Source: Canna indica
Lineage: Eukaryota; Streptophyta; Magnoliopsida; Zingiberales; Cannaceae
Assembly (NCBI GenBank): GCA_034359265.1
Contig: CP136890.1
Coordinates: 82,361,501 to 82,425,500 of the forward strand
DNA length: 64,000 nucleotides
Direction: 5' to 3'
The notes beneath the pieces were generated by a model. The model was not told the origin of the DNA and made no database searches. It saw only the letters and a program-made list of their open reading frames with translations. Every line of letters starts with the position of its first letter. The stretch's first letter is position 1. This document shows positions 34,641 to 45,461 of this stretch, piece by piece. A program made the translations under genes and the position numbers.

Positions 34641-34835
34641 AGTTATTTGTACTGCACTTACGTTTTTATTTTAACTGTTAACTAATTATTCTAAAATTCG
34701 GCAACATCTCTCTTGTTCTCCGATACGCGCCCAGATGATATGCGTATTCGGAGAACTGTAGGGAGATGCTGTCGAAATTTAGAATAATTAGTTAACAGTT
34801 AAAATAAAAACGTAAGTGCAGTACGAATAACATAA
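34641..34835. repeat. ~190-bp imperfect palindrome in the transposase leader
   Basis: GTACTGCACTTACGTTTTTA and the following TTTTAACTGTTAACTAATTATTCTAAA are repeated in inverse at 34783-34832. The centre (34716-34756) is itself palindromic around GATACGCGCCCAGATGATAT. A transcript from the upstream TATA would fold into a long hairpin just before the start codon. CACTA-1 keeps a decayed version at 862-1056. Confidence 0.85.
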
Positions 34836-34905
34836 ATCCCGAATGGAATAGGACAATCTCACCTAAAGACATTAACCAAAGAAATTGTCATTGATTGACA
34901 GAATC

Positions 34906-37900
34906 ATGTCGGCTGATCGAAGTTGGATGTACCGACGTTTTGATCGTGGAGCTTTAACGAATGAGTTTCGATTAGGCGTAACGTACTTCCTAAATTTCGC
35001 CTATTCGAATCGGAATTTCGTTAGCATGGGTGATCAAATCCGATGTCTGTGCCGCATTTGTTCGAATGGACGATTTTTGGATCGGGAGACTGTCACTCTG
35101 CATCTATATACCAAAGGATTTACACCAAGATATTTTCTATGGACTTGTCACGGGGAGTCACGCGAAGTCGGGACGTCGAGCAATCCTGTCGTTCAGACAT
35201 ATGGTGAATCTTCCTTTGCTGGTGCTTCTTCATCCAGTCAATGTAATCCCTATAGAACTATGATACTTGATAGTCTTGGGGGTCAATTCCACTTGAATGA
35301 TAATGTTGATCGGCCAGTTCTTCAGACATCAGTCCCACCAGATACTACAGCGGTTGATATCACAGAAGTAGGGGCTGCGGTAGAGATTGAATTACCGAAT
35401 AAAGAAGCTGCAGAATTTTACGAGATGTTGAAAGCTGCCGATGAACCTTTGTATGAGAATTGTCCTAAATACACTAGGTTTTCAGCAATGACACAGCTCT
35501 TAAACATCAAGGCCGATTGTAATATCAGCGGAGTTGCGTATGATCGGATTGCTGGATTGATTAATGGAATGCTGCCTACTGATAACAAGTTTGAGCCTAC
35601 TTTTTATAAGACTAAAAAGCTAATGAGAAAATTGGGGCTTGGGTACGAAAAAATACACGCGTGCCAAAATAACTGCATTTTATATTATAAAGAAAATGTG
35701 CAGTTGGATAAATGCCCTGTATGTCAACACCCTCGTTACAAGGAGAAGAAATCGGTCCGACAGAAAAATATCCCGTTTAAGGTGCTTCGGTATTTTCCAC
35801 TAACACCGAGGCTTCAAAGATTATTCATGTCGGAAAAGACAGCCCCCTACATGAGTTGGCATGCAAGAAGTCGTGATGATACAGTAATGACTCATCCATC
35901 TGACAGTGAAGCATGGAAACATTTGGATACATGTTATCCTTCATTTGCTATGGATACTAGAAATATCAGATTGGGATTGTGCACAGATGGTTTTAATCCG
36001 TTTGGGCATTCTGCAACTCCTTATTCAGTTTGGCCAGTGCTGCTGACAGTTTATAATTTGCCACCGTCAATGTGCATGAAAGATGAATTTATTTATCTTT
36101 CGATGATTATTCCGGGTCCTAAGGGTCCGCGAAAAGAAATTGACATATTTCTCAGACCCTTGATAGATGAATTGAAAACATTGTGGACTGAGGGAGCTGT
36201 CACTTATGATTGTCATCGGAAGCAAAACTTCAATTTAAAGGCCGCGGTCTTGTGGACAATCAATGATTTCCCCGCGTACGACATGTTGTCGGGTTGGAGC
36301 ACTCACGGCCGACTCTCTTGCCCGTATTGTATGGAACACTCTAAATCAATCAGTCTTCAGAACGGACGAAAAATCTCATTCTTTGATTGTCATCGTCGAT
36401 TCCTACCGGTTCATCACCAGTATCGAAGGAATCGTAATAAATTTACTAAGGGCATAGTCGAAAGAGATGGGCCACCACCGATGTTGTCTGGTGAACAAAT
36501 GTTAGCACGTGTTTCAGCACTTCCAGATATAGTATTTGGTCGCAATGAAAGAGTGTCAGGTTTTGGCCAAACACACAACTGGGTGAAAAAAAGTATCTTT
36601 TGGGAATTGCCCTATTGGAGTTCATTATTGATTCGACATAATTTAGATGTCATGCACATTGAAAAAAATGTGTTTGATAATATTTTCAACACTGTGATGG
36701 ATATTTCTGGAAAAACTAAAGATAATATCAAAGCCCGACATGATCTGAAAATACTTTGTAAAAGACCAGAGTTGGAGTTACAAGAGGTCAACGGACGATA
36801 TCTGAAACCGAAGGCCCTATATGTGTTAAATAAACAACAGATCAAAGATGTTTGTCAATGGGTAAAAGAACTCAGATTACCCGATGGATATGCTTCAAAC
36901 TTATCTCGATGTGTGAACGTCGATGATTGCAAAATATCAGGGATGAAGAGCCATGATTGTCATGTATTCATGCAGAGATTACTTCCGATCGCATTTCGAG
37001 ATCTTCTACCTGATAATATTTGGGGTCCGTTGACTGAATTAAGTATGTTTTTTAGAAGCATCTGTGCAAATGTCCTTCGAGTCGAAGATATGTCAACACT
37101 TGAAAATAATATTGTTGAAATCATATGCAAGCTGGAGCAGTTTTTCCCTCCTGCATTTTTTGACTCGATGGAGCATCTACCGATACACTTGGCATACGAG
37201 GCACGAGTTGGTGGCCCCGTTCAATATCGTTGGATGTACTTATTTGAAAGATACATGAATCGTCTGAAGAAAAAAGTAAAGAACACCGCAGCTGTTGAAG
37301 GATCAATATCTGAATCGTATATCATCCAAGAAATTTCAACATTCTGCTCATTTTACTTTGAATCGACAGTACAGACAAGATTTGATCGTCTTCCACGTAA
37401 CGACGACGGGGGTGTTCGACATTCAGATGGACGTTTAAATATATTTTGTCACTCTGGTCGTGCTTTTGGTTCTCGTCCATCTCGACACTTAAGCGATGAA
37501 GAGTATCATTTGGCACACTTGTATGTATTACTCAATTGTCCAGAGATTGAACAATTCATTGAAATATTTGACATTGAGATGGTGCAAAAATACTCTATTC
37601 ACAACGATCAAGAATTGGAGACATTACGGAATCGTGATTTCCCTACATGGATTCAGACTTACAGCAAAGATCACAGAGCTGAAATAGATGAAAGAATATT
37701 TGAGTTTGTTAGTGGACCGTCGCGACTTGTGTCATGCTATAGCGGATATTTTGTTAACGGGTATAAATTTCACACGGTTGAATATTCATCTACAAAAAAG
37801 ACAATGAATGCTGGGGTCTGCGTGAAAGGGACAACCTATGTTGAATGTGATATGGATTTCTATGGACTAGTGGAAGAAGTGATAGAGTTGCACTACTTCG

Positions 37901-38382
37901 GCTTGAAATCAGTGATCCTATTTAGATGTCATTGGTTCGATACAACAGAAAGGGGCATGAAAGTTCATCCAAAATACAAACTTGTTGAGGTTAATTACAA
38001 ATCGAAATTGGCAGCAAATGAGCCTTTTATATTGGCATCACAAGCCGAACAAGTATATTACGCGAAGTATCCGGCTCGAAATAAAGATAGAGCGGATTGG
38101 CGTGTAGTCTGTAAGACAAAAGGTAGAGGAAAAATTGATCCGATAGTAGGAGAAAATGATCCTCCTGGTTTCTATCAAGAAGATGATCTTCCTGCTGTGG
38201 ATCGTATTATTCCAATACTCGAGGATGCAGACACAACGTCAATTCAATTAGAAGTTGAATATGCTGATGATGACGATCATGAAATTGAGGAAGCTGGAGA
38301 TGAAGAAGAGGAAGAAGAGGAAGAAGAGGAAGAAGAAGAAGAAGAAGAATTCGAAGACTATTATTCAGATGACGAGGAATAA
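34906..38382 (+). CDS. CACTA transposase (TNP2-like, Transposase_21)
   Basis: Catalyses cut-and-paste movement by binding the element ends; acts in the nucleus. Single long frame of 1158 residues. The start is the first ATG (34906), giving MSADRSWMYRRF, the usual start of the family; the frame before it has only a TTG. Domains: Transpos_assoc at residues 1-85 (CLCRIC cysteines), Transposase_21 at about 315-590, DUF4218 at about 685-810, DUF4216 at about 940-1065. Likely DDE residues are D361 (LCTDGFNPFG), D454 (INDFPAYD) and E586 (VMHIEKNVF). The C-terminus is a run of about 16 Glu coded by GAA/GAG repeats, followed by FEDYYSDDEE. No stops or frameshifts. 75 bp separate it from the second gene. 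Confidence 0.95.
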   Translation: MSADRSWMYRRFDRGALTNEFRLGVTYFLNFAYSNRNFVSMGDQIRCLCRICSNGRFLDRETVTLHLYTKGFTPRYFLWTCHGESREVGTSSNPVVQTYGESSFAGASSSSQCNPYRTMILDSLGGQFHLNDNVDRPVLQTSVPPDTTAVDITEVGAAVEIELPNKEAAEFYEMLKAADEPLYENCPKYTRFSAMTQLLNIKADCNISGVAYDRIAGLINGMLPTDNKFEPTFYKTKKLMRKLGLGYEKIHACQNNCILYYKENVQLDKCPVCQHPRYKEKKSVRQKNIPFKVLRYFPLTPRLQRLFMSEKTAPYMSWHARSRDDTVMTHPSDSEAWKHLDTCYPSFAMDTRNIRLGLCTDGFNPFGHSATPYSVWPVLLTVYNLPPSMCMKDEFIYLSMIIPGPKGPRKEIDIFLRPLIDELKTLWTEGAVTYDCHRKQNFNLKAAVLWTINDFPAYDMLSGWSTHGRLSCPYCMEHSKSISLQNGRKISFFDCHRRFLPVHHQYRRNRNKFTKGIVERDGPPPMLSGEQMLARVSALPDIVFGRNERVSGFGQTHNWVKKSIFWELPYWSSLLIRHNLDVMHIEKNVFDNIFNTVMDISGKTKDNIKARHDLKILCKRPELELQEVNGRYLKPKALYVLNKQQIKDVCQWVKELRLPDGYASNLSRCVNVDDCKISGMKSHDCHVFMQRLLPIAFRDLLPDNIWGPLTELSMFFRSICANVLRVEDMSTLENNIVEIICKLEQFFPPAFFDSMEHLPIHLAYEARVGGPVQYRWMYLFERYMNRLKKKVKNTAAVEGSISESYIIQEISTFCSFYFESTVQTRFDRLPRNDDGGVRHSDGRLNIFCHSGRAFGSRPSRHLSDEEYHLAHLYVLLNCPEIEQFIEIFDIEMVQKYSIHNDQELETLRNRDFPTWIQTYSKDHRAEIDERIFEFVSGPSRLVSCYSGYFVNGYKFHTVEYSSTKKTMNAGVCVKGTTYVECDMDFYGLVEEVIELHYFGLKSVILFRCHWFDTTERGMKVHPKYKLVEVNYKSKLAANEPFILASQAEQVYYAKYPARNKDRADWRVVCKTKGRGKIDPIVGENDPPGFYQEDDLPAVDRIIPILEDADTTSIQLEVEYADDDDHEIEEAGDEEEEEEEEEEEEEEEEFEDYYSDDEE

Positions 38383-38457
38383 TTGTAAAGTATATATTTT
38401 ATTAAATATATCTCTACTATTTATACAATAATATGATTATATGTATGTTCGACAGAT

Positions 38458-39971
38458 ATGTCTGGTCGTGGTTATCGACGCAGGAGAGCTTCGGAGTCTC
38501 CGATCGGTGAGACTCCAGCACTTACTCATGCTGCTGATCCTCCTGTTGCTGATCCTCATGAGGATGATACTGCCGAGGCTAGTACATCCAGACGCAGGCG
38601 GCCACGCGGGCCGAACAGGTGGCAGCCTCCACCAGCCACAGAGTCACGTAGATTGATCAGCGTGATTGGGGAGCGGTAATATATCATGAATTATGAATCA
38701 TTACAAATTCATTATATCATAATATAATATTAAAATTTATTTTTGTTGTGCAGGTTCGAGCAAGAAGAAGTGCCGAGGAGCATTTCTTCTACTATTCGAC
38801 GATACATGCACGGGGCATGGCCTACGTGGTCTCACGTGCCTAGCGAGCACGTCGACATGTTATGGCGCGAGTTTGAGGCACATATTATTATTTTTTTACA
38901 TGCATGATGATATATTAAGAATTGGTAATGATATTATTATTTTGCAGGCTCGCTATACATGGGCCGAGGACCAGAGGTCCTTCATTTACGCTGCCTGGGA
39001 GTCTATTTCCCGGGCAAGGTACAACGGGCAGCTGGGGCAGGCTCGGTCCCGAGCGATGGCCCGAGCTGGGACCACTAACATCGCGGAGACTCGGGGATAC
39101 GGCCCCAGTTGGATTACTCCGGATATATGGGACCAGCTCGTGGGGATATGGTCGACGGATCGATGGCAGGAGGTTTCTCAGAATGCGGCTAGAAATCGCA
39201 TGTCGGGGGGAGCAGCGCGTCACACCGGCGGCTCTGTTGCATTTGCAGTGCACGCAAACCGTATGGTAAGTATATCGTTTAATTATATATTTTATTTGTT
39301 ATTATGTGTACTAATTAATGTATTTGTTTTGTAAATGTAGACGACGGTGTCGGATGACGGGACTGTCCAGCGACCCTCCCCGATGGCGGTGTTTGAGCGG
39401 ACTCACCGTCGAGCACATGGGACGAGGGAGTACATCGACAACCGCGCTGCATACATTGTGGTAATTATATATTTGTTTAAATTATTCATTATATATTTAT
39501 AATTTAAGTTTTATGATAAATATTAAACAAAAAATCAAACTCGAGTAGGAGACGTACAGCCAGAGGGTGGTGCAACGCGGGGGTACCCCCGAGGACTTTG
39601 ACGCAGCATCGTGGGTCGAGGCCGCAGGTGGCTGGGACCATGGCCGCGTATATGGCTTCGCAGATAGTGGTCATGCGCGAGCCGTGCTAGGGCCACTTGG
39701 GGCACCGACCCCTCCGGTCGCTGGTGAGCGGCCGTCCACCTCTAGATCCAGTTATGATCATAGTAGCAGAATAAGGACTCTAGAGGAGACGGTCGCGCGT
39801 CAGAGTCAGATGATGGAGGAGATGCATGCTATGCTACGCAACATGTCAGGTCATCCCGCAGCAGGCATCTCTTCGGCATCATCTAATCCATCGTCCTCGA
39901 GTCAGTCCACGCCGGTGTACACTCAAGCACTCCAGACCCCGCCATATGATTCAGACCATCCTCCATCGTGA
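38458..39971 (+). CDS. Second CACTA-2 protein (Transposase_24 / Ptta-En/Spm-like), five exons
   Basis: Predicted exons 38458-38675, 38754-38877, 38948-39265, 39341-39460 and 39549-39971; phases agree and give 400 residues. The N-terminus is basic and Pro-rich (MSGRGYRRRRASESP). The centre contains RYNGQLGQARSRAMARA, WITPDIWDQLV, RWQEVSQNAARNRMS and ARHTGGSVAFAVH, resembling the Transposase_24 family of plant En/Spm-type elements. The C-terminus has a coiled coil (RIRTLEETVARQSQMMEEMH) and a Ser-rich tail. Such partners bind subterminal repeats or assist transposition (family knowledge; the role here is inferred). The exon 2 donor is GAG|GC, not GT, the one weak point; CACTA-4 has GT at the same site. 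Confidence 0.82.
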
Positions 39972-40257
39972 TCGTGAGATTTTTTGTTTGGATATTGAAC
40001 TTGTTACTGAGATATTGAACTTGTTAAACTTATTTTGTTTGGATATTGATACTTCAATTTTGCATTTGAATTATTTTTATACTATCGTGGATAATTATCA
40101 ATATAAATATAATTGTTTTGATGTATATCTTGGTGTGTTTGTGATGTGTGAATGAATGTGTGTATGATGGTATGGGTGTGTGAGTTATGTATCAGATAAA
40201 TGTATCAATGTATCAATGGAAATTTGAAATTTGAAATTTTTCTGGTTGCAGGTATAG

Positions 40258-40610
40258 GTCATCAGCAACGGCTTTCCCACGGCCGTCCGTGGGAAAGCCG
40301 TTGCTAAAAGTGTATCGACAGCCGTTGCTGATGACCTACAGCAACGGCTTAGCCACGGGGTTTTACTAACAGCGTTGCTACGGACTCGAGGCCGTTGCTA
40401 TTAATGTTATCAGCAACGGCTCCGGGTCTGTGGCAAAACCGTTGCTGATAATATTTTTAGCAACGGCCCGAGCGGCCGTTGCTGATAATGTTTTGAGCGA
40501 CGGCCCGAGCGGCCGTTGCTGATCCGTTGCTAAGTCATCAGCAACGCGACTTTCTGTCACGGCTCTATTGCAACGGCTCAGCAACGGCATTAGCCGTTGC
40601 TGATGCCCAT
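40258..40610. repeat. 3' subterminal repeat array of CACTA-2
   Basis: Paired GCAACGGC/GCCGTTGC motifs with phrases such as ATCAGCAACGGCT and GGCCCGAGCGGCCGTTGCTG. Similar to the 5' array and to the 3' ends of CACTA-1, -3 and -4, which supports mobilisation by the same proteins. Confidence 0.85.
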
Positions 40611-41566
40611 TTTTCTAGTAGTGGATCTCAGAGCTGTCAACCCCTATGGCACGTCAGTGCAACGCGTGGCGACCTACTTCTCCGAGGCTATATCTCCCAA
40701 CTAGTGATTGTGCTTGGGTCTCTACGTACCGCCATCGCCACCACTTAGCCTCTACCTTCTAGATTTTCAACAGCATCAGCCCTCTCGTCAAGTTCTCCCA
40801 TTTCACTGCCAACCAACCTATTAGGAGGCGCTCGAGGGCAATGACCGCATGCACAACATTGACTTTGATATTATGCAATGCCTATAGTGGTCGGGCCTCT
40901 TCCACATTGATGCAGCAAGAACAATCCATCTAAGGATTTCAAAGACGAACTCAATCGCTGAAGTTGAGTTCCTGATTTTATTTAATTTGTCTCGTCTCAA
41001 CAAGATCAGTCAAACTATTATAAGTCAACAAAAAAAATAACATGTATGAAATTAAGCATCGGGTCTTTAAATATGCCCGCGCAAAGAACAACCAATTAAA
41101 TGTGGTCTCTCGATTAGTCCACGTGTCAACACACTATTCACAATAGAAATTACTTACATAAATTAATAGAAACTAGTTATAACTCTTATTACAATAGCTA
41201 ACTGATTTCAATGAGATTGATAGTTGATGAACCAGCCTTCATCACACATCCTCGCCTCCTGCCTCGGCGGGACATTGGTGTGACTTACAAGCATAGGCCC
41301 CTCCTGTGGATCTGGAAAGCTACATCGTCGAGGTTAAAGATACCTAAATAAGACAAAAGAAAAGATAATAATGTGGATTAAAAAATGATATTAAAAATTT
41401 AAAATTAATTTATCCACGTTGAATTGTCAAGTCACTGTTATAATGAGAAATTGACGGGGAATATATTGAGATATTTATAATAGTATACGATAAAATTGGT
41501 GAAATAAAATAATGAGGTAAATTTGTAAAAATTCAAAAGCACCTAATATATTTAAGTAATTTTTCT

Positions 41567-42180
41567 TTTAAAAATAATATTTTATTTATTAATTATAATA
41601 TTATAGATTATTTGTGGATTTGAGTTTGTTCTCCTTTGTTTTTTTATTCCTAGCCCCCCACCAACTATAACGGGAATAAATAAAAAATCAAGGTTAAAGT
41701 GTAATTAACCTTAAATTAAGTCGGCGAGGATTTGGGTTCGGCCAATGCATGATCCGTACGTAAAAGCCATGCATTTATGAAGTTAATTACCAGCTCATGT
41801 ACGTGGCGAAGTATCACTCAATTCAATGCATGTTGTTGGTGTCGTCTGTCATCTACAGCAACAAGCTAGTGATAGGTGAGCGATGTAATTAATGCTCAAC
41901 ACGTGCACTCGTCTTATTTAATTTTCCTCAACTATTCGTGTATGAGATTGATTCAATTAACTGTATTCTTTAGTACCATTTTATTGCCGACATGATTAAT
42001 AAAAGAATCATTACTTTGAATAAACCCTCTGATTAAATATAAATGTGGCCCAAGAAAAAAATAGTCCGAAATGTCAAATCGGAGCAGACCAAGACCCGGT
42101 TTATTTGCACTTGATCGTGAACTCATCTGCTGAAACTTGTGGCCAGAAGAGACTTGAAATCCTTGCATCCGAAATTTTTA
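41567..42180. other. Intergenic, no gene recognised
   Basis: AT-rich sequence between two long-TIR elements. Overlapping short frames at 41953-42236 on both strands show no known motif. Confidence 0.4.
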
Positions 42181-43395
42181 AGGGTCAGTTACGTTGTATA
42201 TCTCAAATTTTAAGAATTTTCTTAATTTTATTCTAATTTTTTATTTTGTATTAATTGTATACTTAAATTTTTATTTTGTATCAATTATATTTCAACATCA
42301 ACTAACACTTAACTTTGTCGATAAACCACTGATGTGACATTGCTGACGTGTATCAGCAAAAATAAAAAAAATCGATAATATCACATCATCAATTTGATTA
42401 ACTACATAGTATATCCCAAACTTTGGAGATTTTTCTAATTTTATCTCAAATTTTTTTATATAAATTATATACTTTAATTTTTATTTTGTATCAATTATAT
42501 CTCAACGTCAACTAATAATTAATTTTGTCATTAGAGCGATGATTGACGTTGTTAACATATTAAAAAAAACCATTAATATTACATTATTAATTTTATACTA
42601 TAATCAAGTGCTGATGTGGATTAATAAACGAGTTCACATCAACACTTAAAAAGTTGGGTTATTATACCCTAATAATTAACTCAACGTCTCAACACTTAAG
42701 AAATCCGACTTCTTAAGTGATGATGTAGACTTTTTTTAAAAAAAATATACATAAACATATCGTGTAATTAATTATAAATAATAGTTAATTATAATCAAAT
42801 ACTGGTGTTGAGTTACTTAAGAAGTCGATAAATATAAATAAGGGTTAAGAAGTCAGATTTCTTAAGTGCTTGAATGTTGAGTTGTTTCAAGTTATTAGGG
42901 GATAATAATCCGATCTCTTAAGTGCTGATGTGGACCAATTATTAATTCACATCAGCACTTGGTTATAATCTAAAATTAATGATGTGTAATTAATGATTTT
43001 TATTTTTGTGATACACATCAGCAACACCACGTTAGAGCTCTAATGACAAAGTTAACTATTAATTGATGTCGGGATCTAGTTGATACAAAATAAAAATTAG
43101 AGTATACAATTGATATAAATAAAAAAAGTTGGAATCCAATTGGGAAAACTTCTAAAGTTCGGAATATATTATGTAATTAACCAAATTGATGATGTGGCAT
43201 TAACGAATTTTTTATTTTTTGTTGATACACATCAGCAACGCCACGTTGGCGTTCTAACGACAAAGTTAACTATTGGTTGACGTTGACATATAATTGATAC
43301 AAAATAAAATTTTGAGTATATAATTGATACAAATAAAAAGTTAGGATAAAATTAGAAAAACCCCTAAAGTTCAGTATATATTATGTAATTAACCC
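42181..43395. mobile_element. Long-TIR element A (Mutator-like, non-autonomous)
   Basis: The left arm starts AGGGTCAGTTACGTTGTATA; the right arm ends TATTATGTAATTAACCC. Each arm holds two tandem copies of an about 235-bp unit with TTTTGTATCAATTATAT, GTCATTAGAGC and CTGATGTGTATCA phrases, inverted between arms. Flanks AAATTTTTA and AAATTTAAG might be a decayed 9-bp duplication. No coding capacity. Confidence 0.65.
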
Positions 43396-43403
43396 AAATT
43401 TAA

Positions 43404-44995
43404 GGATTAATTAATGTATCTAGCTCAAATTAGTTAGGATCTTTTTCACAAATCTAGCTTGATCTTTAATTTGTATCAATTACATCCTGAATTATCAGAT
43501 TGATATCAATTCTAGTCCGACATCAGATGTCTGTCAATACAATCGTTAGGTGTTGACGTGACATCTGACTCAGCAAATAAAAAATAAAAAATATTATAAT
43601 ATTATATAAATAGAAAAAATTAATATATCTATCCTAAACTTTAGTCATTGTAATAAATCTATCCCAACTTTTCTTACTTCTCCTTAATCTATCCCAAACT
43701 TTGGGATTGACAACAACTATAATTGTTGAAGATAAATAATTTTTTAAAATACATCAAAACTCTCACTTTATTCGATAATTCCATATCCGATTTTACCAAA
43801 AAAAAATTATTTTAAAAAAAATTACACAAAAAACCTTTCAACACCTCGAAGAATCCCATGTCTAATTTCACCGAAATTAATTTATAGTCGTTATATATAA
43901 ATTTCATTTCGAATTTTGTATGTTTTTAAAATAAAAATTTGTAGTAAAACAAATAAATTTGATGAAAAAAATTAAATAATAAACCAATTAAATATAACAT
44001 AAATAATATTAAATGTATGATATATAATAATATTATGAGTAAAATATATTCATTTGGTTCAAATTTTTTTTTTCTTTCTAAAATGCTATAATCGAATTGA
44101 ATAAAAAAATAAATACAAAACTAAAAATCAAATTTAAAATACCAAATTTTGTTAGACACTAAATAAAATAAAATCATAATATTAAATATTTAATAAATAA
44201 TAATATAAGCAAAAAGGTCTTGGTTTTATTGTAAGTTTTGAATTTTTTATAAAACGTAATAGCCGAATTGCAAAAAAATAAAAAATAAAAAATAAAAAAT
44301 AAAATTTGGATAAATAATAATACTATGTAGAAATTTATTGATTTAATTTGGGCATTTCGATTTTCTCTCAAATGCAATAGTATAATTAAATAAAAAAATT
44401 AATAAGAAAAATCAATTTTTGAATCAGTTTTTTTAAAATATAGTTCCAATAGATAATTATAAAATTTTCAAAATTTAATAAATAATAAGAATATATGAAA
44501 AAGATATGAGTTTTATTTCAAATTTTAATTTTTTAAATGTAATAGTCGAATTTAGTAAAAAAAGTAGGGAGAAATGTAATTCAAACTTTTGGATTGATTA
44601 TAATTGTAATGTAATCAAAATTTCAAGTTCAATTTCAAATGAAATAATTATTGTCAATCCCAAAGTTTGGGATAGATTAGGGAGAAATATTAAATGTTAG
44701 AATAGATTTGTTACAAGGGCCAAAGTTTGGGATAGATATATTAATTTTTCCTATTTATATAATATTATAATATATTTTTATTGCATGCTGAAGTGACATA
44801 AGTGATAATAAAAAATATTTTTTAATTTGCTAAGTCAGATGCCACGTCAGCACCTAATGGTTGAATTGACGGTCATTTGACGTTGGGCTACAATTGAAAT
44901 TAATCTGATAGTTCGGGATGTAATTGATATAAATTAAAGATCGTGCGAGATTTATCAAAAGAGTCATAGTTTGGTCTAGATACATTAATTAACCC
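43404..44995. mobile_element. Long-TIR element B with a second long inverted repeat nested inside
   Basis: Ends GGATTAATTAATGTATCTAG and CTAGATACATTAATTAACCC are inverse; arms of about 200 bp include GACGTGACATCTGACTCAGC and its inverse near 44830. Inside, 43617-44753 is another inverted pair based on ATCTATCCCAAACTTTGGGA. The extreme A/T-rich core has no gene. Elements A and B abut with only AAATTTAA between them. Confidence 0.65.
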
Positions 44996-45019
44996 AACTT
45001 TTAACCCTTCAACTTGATA

Positions 45020-45461
45020 TAAGGGTGTAAATAAGCTCAACTGTTGGAAATTATTCAAGATCGACTCGATGAAAATTCGAACTCAACTTGATTTTATCGA
45101 GATCAAGCCGAACTTTACATATAAGCGAGCCGAGCTCGAGTTAACCAATATTCGGCTCAAGAAGCTCGCTAGCCTAATCAAACTTTACATGTGAGCTTAA
45201 GTTTGAGCTCATACATGAGCTCAATTGAGCTCGATAGAATACGAACTCACAAAGCTCAATCACAAGCTGAGCTTAATGGAGTTTGTTTACGAGATCACTT
45301 AAGTTTCAAAAAATAAACGGGTCTGACGAGCCGAGCTATCAAAGCACGATCGAGCTCGAGCTTGAACTCGAGTCAAAACTCAATATTTTAAAACGAGCCA
45401 AGTTGAGCAGAGCTTGCTTGTACTCGAGCTCGACTCGGCTCGATTAATACAACTAGTCTTA
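45020..45461. mobile_element. hAT-like MITE (GAGCTCGAG-rich)
   Basis: Starts TAAGGGTGTAAATAAGCTCA and ends near AACTAGTCTTA. Flanking octamers ACTTGATA (45012-45019) and ACTTGATG (45462-45469) match at 7 of 8. The interior is filled with GAGCTCGAG/CTCGAGCTC palindromic phrases. 45470-46109 shows nothing recognisable. Confidence 0.65.

Larger units (their letters stand above)
33500..40623 (+). mobile_element. CACTA-2: complete, putatively autonomous CACTA (En/Spm) transposon
   Basis: Left end CACTACTACAAAC, right end TTTTTCTAGTAGTG, and identical GAT target duplications at 33497-33499 and 40624-40626. The next about 20 bp of each end also correspond (CAGCAACGGC). Length is 7124 bp. It contains two plus-strand genes: a 1158-residue transposase and a 400-residue second protein in five exons. 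Both ends carry subterminal arrays of paired motifs. Intact frames, perfect TSD and clean termini imply recent insertion. Whether it is active cannot be told from sequence. Confidence 0.93.
33330..41330 (+). pseudogene. SCARECROW-like GRAS gene fragment, interrupted by CACTA-2
   Basis: SCARECROW is a GRAS transcription regulator of radial patterning. Before the insertion (33330-33499) the reading is AVSTNEL, two stops, KWDAEGLYLLTLLLQCAEMV and NEANLFLLEI. After it (40624-40911) come SELS, a 1-bp shift, PYGTSVQRVATYFSEAIS, a stop, then FNSISPLVKFSHFTANQ and DFDIMQCL, stop, WSGLFHI. Another piece, ILASCLGG...LTSIG, lies at 41252-41310 after about 340 bp of unrelated sequence. These match consecutive conserved segments of SCARECROW (LHR I, VHIID region, ILASRPGGPP). 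The C-terminal half (PFYRE, SAW) is absent. Not functional: at least four stops and two frameshifts. Confidence 0.85.
32821..41566. mobile_element. Probable Pack-MULE carrying a SCARECROW fragment (split by CACTA-2)
   Basis: About 220 bp at 32821-33045 (AGGGTAATTAACTACATATA...) are an imperfect inverted copy of about 180 bp at 41385-41566; shared phrases include TATACTAT, TGTCTCAAT/TATCTCAAT and CGTCAATTT. Without CACTA-2 the element would be about 1.6 kb. The end sequence resembles that of the long-TIR element at 42181-43395. The space between the arms holds a SCARECROW-derived fragment and no transposase, the definition of a Pack-MULE. A target duplication could not be identified, so boundaries are approximate. 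Confidence 0.6.

Noticed and set aside
34885..34905. Transposase start at 34885
   Set aside because: The codon there is TTG; the first ATG is at 34906 and gives the conserved family N-terminus.
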